Shown here piece after piece: positions 36,792 to 46,156 of a DNA stretch of 64,000 nucleotides. The position numbers and the translations under genes were made by a program. The notes under the pieces were generated by a model. It saw nothing but the letters and a program-made list of their open reading frames with translations. It had not been told where the DNA came from and did no database searches. How positions within the stretch are numbered: position 1 is the stretch's first letter; every line of letters starts with the position of its first letter. Source of the DNA: Caenorhabditis remanei (Eukaryota; Nematoda; Chromadorea; Rhabditida; Rhabditidae); assembly GCF_010183535.1 (NCBI RefSeq), contig NC_071331.1, positions 930,001 through 994,000 of the forward strand, in the 5' to 3' direction.

Positions 36792-37554
36792 TCATTGCAA
36801 GAAGACGTACAAAGAAATTAAGAACACGATAATTGACGATGTGATTACGTTTCCACTCAGGCATTCAGCTCCATTCTTTGCTTTGCACAGTCCATCAGCT
36901 GCCTCTCTATCACTTGGGCATTGGGATCCAGCAACTCCTTTTTTAAAATCCCAGGTTTGAAAAACAGTTCTGCAATTTTTGAGCAATTACGATTCTTTTT
37001 TCTTTTTGCAAACATACTTTGGTCCAATCACGCATCTGACACGAATAGTTCCTCCGGGACCAGTACACGGTTCTTCTAGACCAACGCAGGAAAATTTAGT
37101 CTGATCCGGTATAAGCATGCCACCCATTAGATTTTTACTCGCCTCTTCTTGTTGAGTGCGTGGAACTTCCAGAATTTTCTTCAATCCTGTATCATCAGGG
37201 AAGGATGCAACCATGTAGTTAGCACCATTTGCTTGCGTTTGGCACGTCATCCCTTCAGCAATCTTTTCGAATCCAACATCGTAAGCCTAGAAGAAAATCA
37301 TCAGATTAAAGCTCTCAATATTGAAGATATACCAGCTCATTCATATTTGCTATCATGAGATGCTGGGCAATCTTACGGCGTTCGTTATTAATCAAATCAA
37401 GAACCGTTTTTCGATCCGTATCAGACACCTCCCGTTTAACTTTGACAGGAGCAGGAGACACACATTGCACTGAAATTGAAAGAATGGGCGTGGTCATCGA
37501 TTGGAGATGGAACTAACCGCAGAAGAAGAGAAGAAGTATGATGCTGGAGCGCAT
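36792..37554 (-). CDS. CAP-like secreted, probably GPI-anchored protein H
   Basis: Exons in gene order: 37554-37518, 37469-37333, 37286-37018, 36969-36792 (206 aa). Signal peptide MRSSIILLLFFCG; VKVKREVSDTDRKTVLDLIN; LMIANMNEL; AYDVGFEKIAEGMTC; MLIPDQTKFSCVGLEEPC; VRCVIGPK; VAGSQCPSDREAADGLC; C-terminal hydrophobic run (ITSSIIVFLISLYVFLQ). A second subfamily with gene I, recognisable by TKFxC in place of TRIGC and by GPGG before the last CAP-like Cys. A weaker GATA-like site (GATAAAATC) and CTTATATAAGG lie upstream. Confidence 0.85.
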
Positions 37555-37877
37555 CTTGTGTTTTGGAAGTTGTTTGGTTGTATTGATTGATTTTGTAGGG
37601 GGTTTCGTTTCCTTATATAAGGATTGATGAGATTTTATCACCAGAAAAAAATAAAGAGAAGTTCACGAAGGAAAAGATTGCAATCAAAGATAATAGCTTT
37701 TCTTGTAAGTTTAAAGTGATGAGATAGGGTTGTGGGGCAAGGATTGGGAGGAGGTGAACGGTTTCTAGCTGTTTTATCTCGGCTTATATATTTCAGGCTT
37801 TAGCTTACTAGCCAACAGGGTTGTCTCGGGCCAGCACGTAACTTGCTTGAAACACAGTCTTATGATCTGTAAAGTAT

Positions 37878-38463
37878 ACCAATCAGAGTTGAGCGGAATT
37901 CCGCCTTCCGCCTTCCGCCTTCCGCTTTCCGCCACTTTTCTCTTTCCGCCTTCCGCTTTCCGCTTTCCGCCGAAAAATGTTTTATTCCGTCTTCCGCTTC
38001 CGCTTTCCGCCAAAAATTTTCCTATTTCCGCTTTCCGCCTTCCGCCTTCCGCTGTTTAAAGATTTTTTCCTCAGCTTGAAAAATTTGATCATCTATTCCG
38101 ATTTACTGATATTTTTGAAGTTTTTTACAGCAAAGCTATCAGTGTTAACCGAAAAAACAAAATTTAACACAAATTTAACCATTTTATTTTTTTTACTACA
38201 AAATAAGGCCAAAATCGTATTTTTGAAAACGGAATTGTATTCCGCCTTCCGCCTTTTGGCATTTTTTCCATTCCGCTTTCCGCCTTCCGCCTTCCGCCTT
38301 CCGCCAAAAAATTTTCGCTTCCGCCTTCCGCTCTCCGCTTTCCGCCGATATTTTTCAATTCCACCTTCCGCCTTCCGCTTTCCCCCCAAAAAATGTTCAT
38401 TCCGCTTTCCGCCTTCCGCCTTCCGCCATTTCAAAAACCGCATTCCGCTCAACTCTGATACCA
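37878..38463. repeat. CGGAAAGCGGAAGG repeat block with AGAGTTGAGCGGAAT ends
   Basis: ATCAGAGTTGAGCGGAAT at the left and its complement at the right enclose two arms of degenerate TTCCGCCTTCCGCTTTCCGCC units around an AT-rich core. Lysine/arginine- or proline-rich ORFs across it are by-products. It resembles the CAGAGTTGT-bounded blocks at 12134 and 14715. Confidence 0.7.
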
Positions 38464-38961
38464 ATATGTAGATCCCGGCGAGTTCTATGTCACTGAAATA
38501 CAACGGACCGGATTCGTCGATGCCCTGCGGGGGCTATAAAGGCTTTTTTGTTTTGACCCACATTTTACCCACATTTCACAGGCCTCCCTCCTAAAACTTC
38601 ATTATCTGGCTCCCACCCTTGCTCCCCCTGCTATCTGGGTTCGAAAGTATTTTATGGAGGCAAGGTCTGCGATGCATCCTTCGAGATCAACACTATCGCA
38701 CAATGTCTTACAGACTGTCTTACGCACCAGCACTGCCTCGAGGACAATTTGAATTTTGGGTCATTTTCAAGGATCAACAGTACAGCTCCGCTCAAATCCT
38801 CTCCTAATTCTCTATCAAGGCTTCTCCTTTCATATCGTCTGCTTTGACAATATCCCGCGCCAAAGAGATGTACATATTTAGACAAAATCAAAAAATTTCA
38901 TTCATAATGACTTTCAAATAGAGACATTCAGATTCAAAGCAGGTCAATTCACAGATCATTT

Positions 38962-39662
38962 CTAGGAAATAAACCATCCGTTTTTCAATCTGCACAATCC
39001 ATCATCTGCCTCTCTATCACTCGGACATTGGGAACCAGCAACTCCTTGTTTAAAATCCGAGGTTTGAAAAACGGTTCTGCAATGTTTAAGCAATTACGAT
39101 CCTTTTCTCAGTTGTCAAACCCACTTTGGTCCAACCACACATCTGACAGGAATGCTGCCTCCAGGACCCTCACAAGGTTCTTTAAGAGCAATGCAGCCAA
39201 ATTTAGTCTGATCCGGTATAAACATTCCGCCCATTATCTGTTTAGCCACTTCTACTTGTCGATCGTGGGAAACTTCCAGAAATGTCTTCAATCCTCTCTC
39301 ATCGGGGAAGAATGCAACCATATAGTCTGGACCATTTGCTTGTGCCTGACATGTCATCTCTTCCGCTATCTTCTCTAATCCAACGTCGTAAACCTAGAAT
39401 AAAATAATCAGATTGAAATTCTCGATATAGAAAACTTACCAGCTCATTCATATTTGCTATCTTGACATGCTTGGCAAAATTACGGCGTCCTTTATTAATC
39501 TCATCAAGAATCACTTTTCGATCCGTACCACTTGTATCTCTCTTTGCCATAATAGGAGCAGAGGACGCGAGAAGTGCTGAAAATTGTGCAAGTGGAAATT
39601 GAGCGCTTACTTTCTTCAGACAAACCGCAGGAGAGGAGGAGAAGTAGGATGCGGGGGTGCAT
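38962..39662 (-). CDS. CAP-like secreted protein I (no anchor)
   Basis: Exons in gene order: 39662-39626, 39576-39440, 39393-39125, 39076-38962 (185 aa). Signal peptide MHPRILLLLLSCG; AKRDTSGTDRKVILDEINK; VKIANMNEL; VYDVGLEKIAEEMTC; MFIPDQTKFGCIALKEPC; VRCVVGPK; VAGSQCPSDREADDGLC. It stops soon after the Cys module (RLKNGWFIS), so unlike its sister H it should be released rather than anchored. The GATA-like upstream site is imperfect (GAAAAGATCT). Confidence 0.83.
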
Positions 39663-39849
39663 CTTGTCCAATATTCGATGGAAGTTGTTGAATTGGTTGG
39701 ATTGGTTATGTTTGGTTTTCCGCCTCTTTTATATGGAAGTTTCTGAGATCTTTTCTCAAAAAAAATCGGGAAAAATAAGGAAAGTTCAAGAACAAAAAAA
39801 TATAATTTTTCTTGTTTTTTGGAATTTTAATTCAAGCTGTTGATCATAT

Positions 39850-40078
39850 ACAGTACCCGCCAAAAAACTTTGAGAGGGTGTTACGGTATAACAGATTGTC
39901 CCATCAAGTAGATTTTTAATTAATCCTTGAGATTAAAAAAAGAGCTCTTTTTTTTGTAGTTGACAACTTTTTTGTACGAGTACTTCCTAGCAAGTTACAT
40001 ATCAAAAAAGTAATTTCTCTCTCAAATCGTCCCACTTCAGTGCAAAGTGGAGTGATTTTTGAGCTGTTCACATAAGAT
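39850..40078. repeat. partial copy of the AACTTTGAGAGGGTGTTACGG foldback
   Basis: Contains AACTTTGAGAGGGTGTTACGG and TTGACAACTTTTTTGTACGAG, the marker phrases of the full foldbacks at 44226-44652 and 45715-46130. Confidence 0.6.
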
Positions 40079-40320
40079 TACTATAACTCTCTAAAAAACC
40101 ATAAACATTCAGAAGAAGCCAAATATCAAATAGATCAAATAAAATAAAATTATGAACTAATCCTATCTGCTTAGGAATCATACGCTTTTCCACCACAACT
40201 GGATCGTGGTATCTGTCGGATTTGAAAATATTGTTAAGACGACTGAAGGCTCGTTCACAAACGCTTTCAGAAGCACAATAAATTGAATTCGCCACTTCGG
40301 ACGATCGATAGAAAGTTTTA
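40068..40320 (-). pseudogene. hAT transposase C-terminal dimerisation fragment
   Basis: The minus strand encodes SESVCERAFSRLNNIFKSDR followed by VVVEKRM, which fits the hAT C-terminal dimerisation signature (S-x-x-S-E-R-x-F-S-x-x-x-x-I...KR-R-L). Only this domain is present and no DDE part is visible nearby. I treat it as a relic and possible clue to the enzyme that moved the GC-rich MITEs. Confidence 0.5.
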
Positions 40321-40528
40321 TGATGATAATGCCAGCTTTTTACTGTTTCAGCCTTTTACTGTCTCAACATTTTAGAGCTACAAATTTTCAGAATCTCAAC
40401 TTTTCACTGTTTCCGCGTTTTACTGTTTCAACTTTTTAATTTTTCACCTTTTTCTGTCTCAACTTTTTCCAGACAGTGGAAATGGTTTTCTCAATGTCGT
40501 TGTAAAAACTTCATTCATTCAGATCTAT

Positions 40529-41355
40529 TCAAACAAAAATAATAAGTGGAATGACAAAAGCAAGCATCGAGAAAATAGTATTTTGAGAAGACTCTGTCGC
40601 TTTCCCGGTCCCGATTCCAAATTGTTCGTTGAAATTGACGCCTTCATATATCGGCTCACACAATCCATTTCTAGAATTCTTCGAAGGGCACGCGGATCCA
40701 GCATGACCTCTGATGATGACCGGTATGGTGTTGTTGGATCTGGAAATAACTTCATTTGTGAAGAATTTAAAGGAGAAAAAAAACTTACAATGGCCCCAGA
40801 AGACAAATCGCCTCATAATTGATCGACACAATTTGCGTATACTGTTGAGTCACTGGATCTAGAGTAGCCACACATGGCTCCCTGAACTCTGCACATCCGA
40901 TTTTCGACTCCAGCGGATGCATCAACCCCTCCACCACTCTCATTGCAAATCCGAATCTTTGCAGAGTGAGCTTATCCATACGACCAGTCATTTGAGACAT
41001 CCCATATGACTCTATAACCTTCCACGTGTTTGCATCGGGCGGGAAGAACGGGATATAGTTGGCTCCGACTTTCACATCAGCACACGTATGCATCATTTCC
41101 GCCTCTTTCTGCAGCTCTAATGAGTAGCTCTGGAATTTTGGAATTTCGAGGTGATACTTAGTGGGGTGGACTTACGAATTCATACATGTTAGCAATGTGG
41201 TATGCGTAGGCAACTTTTTGGCGGAATTCATTGATGGCACTGATGAAAAATTGCATTTCATTGGCGGTGGCACGTTTTGTTAAATTGGAGAAGTTCGATG
41301 TGAGAGCATGGCAACAAACGAGGAGGAAGGCAAGACGCAGTAGTATCTTCATCAT
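40529..41355 (-). CDS. CAP-like secreted, probably GPI-anchored protein J
   Basis: Exons in gene order: 41355-41176, 41129-40789, 40739-40529 (243 aa). Signal peptide MMKILLRLAFLLVCCHAL with no intron after it; ISAINEFRQKVAYAYHIANMYEF; SYSLELQKEAEMMHTC; a longer middle region than its relatives; HPLESKIGCAEFREPC; EAICLLGPL; RGHAGSACPSKNSRNGLC. The C-terminus is hydrophobic (IFSMLAFVIPLIIFV) after a Ser/Thr-rich linker. It is divergently paired with gene K: the two ATGs are 185 bp apart and share a region with two GATA sites (41443 and 41478). Confidence 0.83.
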
Positions 41356-41442
41356 CAAAAAGAGAAGTTTCGAACTGTTGCACTTTTTTGAAATTCATTT
41401 CTTTTATAGGGAAAGTTTTTTCTTTTTTTTAAAAAACATTTT

Positions 41443-41486
41443 GATAAGATCTGCACTAATTTTTTACGTTGATAACGATCTTATCT
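41443..41486. promoter_or_regulatory. paired GATA sites between divergent CAP-like genes J and K
   Basis: GATAAGATCT at 41443-41452 and GATCTTATC at 41478-41486 lie 25 bp apart in opposite orientation. CTATAAAAG boxes flank them toward each gene (41400 for J, 41501 for K). Confidence 0.6.
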
Positions 41487-41540
41487 GATTTTTACCACTA
41501 TAAAAGACGCTGAATTTCTCAGAACCCTCATAGTTTCAAA

Positions 41541-42463
41541 ATGAAGACACTCCTGGTCATATCACTGCTCCTTTGCCACTTCCTCAGCGAAGCTCTATCT
41601 CCCGAGAAGAAATGCCTTCAGAAGATCAACGAAGCACGTGCCGAGTACGCTGGCGTTCATCGAATTGCAAATATGAACGAGCTGAAATACAATAAGAGAT
41701 TGGAGATGGAGATGGTTGATGAGATTCCGAAGCACACCTGTCCCAACCCGTTGGTGACCAGTGACAACAATGTGGAGGTCTTCTGGAATATCGAAGAAAG
41801 TGGGGAGACTATTGTGAAGTTGTTGGCCGCACCGGAGCGTACTGTGATGGCGTGCAAGAAGAGATACTGTGAGGAGACTGGGAAAGAGGTTATCAGTATC
41901 ATTGCTGACTCTTCGTATGTTTTTTTTGTCTTTTTGGAGTCCAATTTTCTTGTCTCAGGTTGGATAAACCAATCAATGGAGAACCTGGTTCCGAGTGCTC
42001 CAGATACAGAACTCCGAGCAACAATGGGTTGTGCGTTTTGAAGCATGGATATCGTCGGAAGATTCTCGGAGGACTTGTGGAAGTATTAACGGACGTGACG
42101 GAGGGCTTGGGTGAAATTGCAATAGATGCGGTTAAAATGGCAGACAAGGTAAAGGATTTGACTGTAGGAACAGCAGCAGAAGTCGGTGAAAAATTGGCGG
42201 AAGTAGGAATTCATGTAGCAAACGAAGCAGGAAAGGCAGGGAAGGACTACTGGGATAAGCACAAAAAAGATATTGTGAGAAGCGTGGGAGAGGCGGTGTT
42301 CGTCCCTATCACCGCCTCTGTAGGATTTTCGATCGGAGCAAGTTTAGGAACGGTTACTGTTCCAGTTATCGGAACGGTTGGATTCGGTGCTGCAGGCGGT
42401 ATAGCTGGTACCATAATTGGAAATCAAATTGTGGATATGGCGGTGGATGCTGTGAAAAAGTAG
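41541..42463 (+). CDS. CAP-like secreted protein K with glycine-zipper C-terminal extension
   Basis: Exons 41541-41914 and 41959-42463 (292 aa). Signal peptide MKTLLVISLLLCHFLSEALS; CLQKINEARAEYAGVHRIANMNELKYNKRLE; reduced CAP core; Cys module NGEPGSECSRYRTPSNNGLC at about 132-150. All relatives then stop or have a short anchor, but K continues for about 140 residues. Residues 160-235 are Lys/Glu/Ala-rich and predicted amphipathic helix. Residues 236-285 are hydrophobic and Gly-rich with two glycine zippers (G247-G251-G255 and G271-G275-G279), enough for a helical hairpin. Glycine zippers are common in membrane-inserting proteins, so membrane interaction is an inference. Divergent from J, sharing GATA sites; TATA-like ACTATAAAAG is 40 bp before the ATG. 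Confidence 0.87.
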
Positions 42464-42540
42464 AAGAGAACTTGTGTACTGTACTTGCCAACAAATTTTT
42501 TGAATGAATACTTTTTTTTGGCCATTCAGTTGAAATTTTC

Positions 42541-42880
42541 TAACTTTGAGAGGGTGTTCCGGTATCACCTATTGTCCCACAATGTGAATTATGAATAAAC
42601 CATACAAAACAAAGGTGGAACTTCATTTCTGTAGTTGACAACTTCTTTGTACGGGAACTCCCTAGAGAGTTATGGTCATTTTAAGGGGACAGCTCAAATA
42701 TCATTCTATTTTGAACTGAAATGGGTCGATTTGAGGGAGAAATTACTTTGTCAATACATATGTAACTCTCTATGGAATATCCGAACAGAAAAGTTGTCAA
42801 CGACATTTCATAACAGAACGTTTGGAAACTATAACAGTTTAGATTTTGCAACTACAAACTTTTACAACTAATCTAAAAAA
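42541..42880. repeat. partial copy of the AACTTTGAGAGGGTGTT foldback
   Basis: One arm only: ACTTTGAGAGGGTGTTCCGG, GTTGACAACTTCTTTGTACGG and GGTCGATTTGAGGGAGAAAT. Lies in the intergenic stretch between genes K and L. 42880-43430 shows nothing else I can name. Confidence 0.55.
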
Positions 42881-43430
42881 AAATTTGAACGATTCTGGAA
42901 TTCAAGAAACGATATGAGGTTACGGTAGAAGTTAACAAATTACGGGTTTGGAACCATTGTTGGTGGTAAACATAAGCCGGATGCGGTTGTGAAACCACGA
43001 GTTGTGAGATGACTAGTTGGGAAGCGTCGCGGAACAATTTTTAAGAATACTTTCATGTTCAGTGCCGCAATGTCATAGTTTTGAAATGTCTGGTTTTGAA
43101 ACCTACTTTGCATCATAGTTAGGACCTGGTCTGGGACATTTTGAAACCAGAAACTTGGAATATTCCGAGATAACACACAACTGCCAATAAAATTCAGTTG
43201 CGAGTATTTCTCGTTTCTGAAACTGTTGTTTCAAAGTGTCATAGAAATGTTCTAGTTTATTTTTAGTTTTCTTGTTGTTTTGCTTCAATGTGTTTTCATG
43301 TATAGAATGACTCACAATATGCTGACTCATATCGAGTTTTTCTACTGTTCTGTTTTGCGTTATGAAAAGTTTTCCCACTTTTCTTTTCAGCGACGCCAAA
43401 TTTTCAAATTTTCCACCGTGACCTTTCACT

Positions 43431-43440
43431 GATAAGATCT
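43431..43440 (+). promoter_or_regulatory. GATA site upstream of CAP-like gene L
   Basis: CTGATAAGATCT followed by TCTCTATATAAGAGG; the ATG is at 43502. Confidence 0.65.
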
Positions 43441-43501
43441 ATTATATTTTCTCTATATAAGAGGAAGCATCTAATCAATTTTACTCATAAGTTGAACAAC
43501 T

Positions 43502-44148
43502 ATGAATTGGACTCCACTCGGTCTCCTTCTGCTTCTCTGCGGTATGTTGAATTCCCCGATTAAACCCCTCCAATTAAGTTTTCCAGTCCAAAATGCGATT
43601 CTTGTCCAATCCGGACGTGTCGCGAGATACGCCGCCTCCCAAGAACTTCTGGATTTGATAAATTTCCAAAGAAAACAACTGGCAGAAGTTGGACAGATCG
43701 CTGATATGTATGAAATGATTTGGAGTGATGACTTTGAGAAAAAGGCGAGCCAATTATCCTGTGAGAGCATTCGAAAACCTGGAGCCAACTACATGACAGC
43801 AGTTTTATACGACAAATTGACTCAATCACGTATCAATTCTGGCACCCAAAAAGAGCAAGAACAAGCGTCTGTTGAGTCTGGAACTATCGCTTTCGGCTTC
43901 CCACCACAATTCAAAATCGGATGCACTGATCTTGAAACTCCTTGTCCAATTGTGGGAACTGCGTCGAGCATTGTCAGTGTCTGTTTGATAGGACCATCGT
44001 GAGTTTATAAACTTGTATCTTGGGTATATGGTATATGAATTTCCCTTTCAGATCAAATTGGTCGCTCGATAAAGTCAACCATGGTGCACCTGGATCTCAG
44101 TGCTCATATGGGAAAACGGATAATGGGTTGTGTCGAGCGCCGATGTAG
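43502..44148 (+). CDS. CAP-like secreted protein L (clearest CAP signature)
   Basis: Exons 43502-43541, 43587-43998, 44052-44148 (182 aa). Intron 1 (45 nt) has no stop in frame, so the exon could be read through, but splicing restores the family pattern (LLLC|VQN). Signal peptide MNWTPLGLLLLLC; LLDLINFQRKQLAEVGQIADMYEMIW; DDFEKKASQLSC; FKIGCTDLETPC; SVCLIGPS; APGSQCSYGKTDNGLC; ends RAPM. The opening (LLDxxNxxR...MxxMxWxxxxExxAxxxxC) and the end (IGCxxxxC...VCxxGPxxN...GxPGSxCxxGxxxNGLC) follow the CAP/SCP order best here, while the CAP His and GEN residues are missing. No anchor. The intron between NMxEL and the next exon is absent, as in J and K. Confidence 0.86.
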
Positions 44149-44225
44149 AAGCAATGGTGTTTTTAATATTGAATGTGAAATAAAGAAATATTTATTGAGG
44201 AGTATTTGTATTTGTGACATTTCTA

Positions 44226-44652
44226 CAGTACCGTGCAAAAAGATACCAACTTTTTGCCGTTTTCAGTGGAAAATAATCAACTTTGAGAGGGTATTACGGT
44301 ATCACTGGTTGTCCCACAAAGAAAATTATGTATAAACCATACAGAACAAAGGTGGAGCTTCATTTTTGTAGTTGGCAACTTTTTGTTACGGACACTCCCT
44401 AGAGAACTAAGCTTTGGCAAAGTAATTTCTCCCTCAAAGCGAAGTGCAATTTTTGAGCTGTCGTCCTGAAATGATAGTAACTCTCGAGGGAGTGTCCGTA
44501 CAAAAAAGTTGTCAACTACAAAAATGAAGCTCAACCTTTGTTCTGTACAGCTTATACATAATTTACTTTGTGCAACAACCAGTGATACCGTAATACCCTC
44601 TCAAAGTTGGTCATTTTCAACTGAAAAAAGGCCTTACTGCACGGTACTGTAG
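44226..44652. mobile_element. foldback element (ACAGTACCGTGCAAAAA ends)
   Basis: ACAGTACCGTGCA at the left and TGCACGGTACTGTAG at the right, with arms containing AACTTTGAGAGGGTATTACGG / complement and TTTTTGTAGTTGGCAAC / complement. Sister copies: 45715-46130 (more diverged) and halves at 39850 and 42541. Confidence 0.82.
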
Positions 44653-44854
44653 TTGATTTTAAAATCACTTCAGACATCACTTAGGGATTTTCAAAAATTT
44701 CAGAGATCTCAGTGCTTGAATTCTGCTCTATCTGGTTTTCTAGGGCCCTATTGGTTCTCTAAACTAAGAAAAATTCCCGTTTTGTAACAGGAAGGATTTG
44801 CAACCAGAACAATTTAGAGAAACAAAGCAAGCTCCTGGTAAAATCGTTTATTCT

Positions 44855-45570
44855 CTAGAAAAAAATCACACAAATAATAAGGATCATCACACAGAAGTAG
44901 GAGGTGGATGAAGCTGCTCCATTTCCAATGATATCCGCATATTTCGACACCGATGGTATTCCAGCTTTCACAAATTTCTTATACATTTCATCATCGATGT
45001 TTCCATTCTTCCCAAATGGCCCTAGAATGCAAGCTCCATAAAACTCAATCTGAATGCTTGGGTCGCTATCATATGGGAATGTGCATTTGAGGGATTTCGA
45101 GCATGCAATGCTAGTTTGTCGAGGATTGAAAAAGGCAAAATGGATGAGTCTGCTTCTAGCGTTTTCTTTTATGATTTTTTGTCCAGCGTCGTTAACTTTC
45201 AGTTTAGCGAAACTGTAATGGAAAGTGTCATCTTCCCTAGCTTCACAGGGATTTTTCGAAGCAAAGCCATCTATCATTTTCTCAAGAGTGGCATTGTATT
45301 TCTGGAAGAAACTTTCTCTAATAAGTTCCGTTTCTCTCCGTCTTACCAAGGGTGCAAACGTCAACTTAGTCTTCTTTCCCAGCTCCTGACGATCCTTGTT
45401 CAACTCATCCACCAATTTCTTCTGGACATCTGGACTCAGGTCACGTTTCACACGGGTTCCATGGGATGAAGCCGGAAATGCTGGAAACTGGTAGTCAGGT
45501 ACCGTACTAGGGCAGTGGGTAAGTTACCAAGGAGTAGAAGAGTGAAGATGCTGAAGTAGAAGACGTTCAT
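44855..45570 (-). CDS. CAP-like divergent protein M (no Cys module, hydrophobic tail)
   Basis: Exons in gene order: 45570-45528, 45480-45347, 45301-44855 (207 aa). Signal peptide MNVFYFSIFTLLLLG; VKRDLSPDVQKKLVDELNKDRQELGKKTKL; KYNATLEKMIDGFASKNPC; FFNPRQTSIACSKSLKC; YGACILGPF. The terminal PGSxCxxGxxxxGLC module is missing and replaced by FGKNGNIDDEMYKKFVK... ending in a hydrophobic segment (FCVMILIICVIFF). Intron positions match the rest of the family, which supports common origin. Intron 2 (45 nt) is stop-free in frame. GATA site 45656-45665 and CATATAAGC lie upstream. It is the most divergent family member here. Confidence 0.8.
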
Positions 45571-45655
45571 CACTCAAGGAGGCTATTCTCGAATTGAGGA
45601 GAATTGAATACTGATTCTATTTTTGAGATTTCGCAGCTTATATGGGAATTTTCGG

Positions 45656-45665
45656 AGATCTTATC
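45656..45665 (-). promoter_or_regulatory. GATA site upstream of CAP-like gene M
   Basis: GATAAGATCT toward the gene, then CCCATATAAGC, about 90 bp before the ATG. Confidence 0.6.
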
Positions 45666-45714
45666 TCAAGTCAAAAATAATAAAGTTCACGTTAAATTTC
45701 TTTCGAAAATATAA

Positions 45715-46130
45715 AGTACCGTGCAGAAAAATATCCGATTTTATCTTTTTCAGTTGAAAATGACCAACTTTGAGAGAGTGAGATGGTATTTCTGATTGTC
45801 ACACCCAATAAAATTTTAAAGAATTATACAGAACAAAGATAGAGCTTCATTTTTGTAGTTGACAACTTTTTTGAACGGACACTCCCTAGAGAATTATAGT
45901 AATTTTAAGACGACAGCTCAAAAATCGCACTATTTTGCACTGAAATTGGTCGATTTGACGGAGAAATTACTTTGCCGACTACTAACTTCTAGAAGATGTG
46001 TTCTTTTTGTCAACTACAAACAATGAAGTTCTATTTTTGTTCTGAATGGTTCATTCACTTTGTGGGACAGTCAGATGATGATACCCTCTCAAAATTGGTC
46101 ATTTTCGACTGAAAATGGTACTGTATCCTA
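45715..46130. mobile_element. diverged foldback of the AACTTTGAGAGGGTGTT family
   Basis: Arms run from GTACCGTGCAGAAAAA through ACCAACTTTGAGAGAGTGAG to the inverted CCCTCTCAAAATTGGTC and TGGTACTGTA. It lies between gene M and the DDI1-like gene. Also present but separate, 46560-46790 is an inverted repeat with CTCATAACTCGGTTCACA in the last DDI1-like intron; a relative occurs at 28450-28690. Confidence 0.65.
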
Positions 46131-46156
46131 AAATCCAAAAAAAAACTTTATTCAAA

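Noticed and set aside
37977..38503. Long ORFs across the CGGAAAGCGGAAGG block
   Set aside because: Repeat translation only; both strands open, no start context, no homologue-like domain.
41657..42046. Minus-strand ORF opposite gene K
   Set aside because: Shadow of the K coding strand; no signal peptide or family match.
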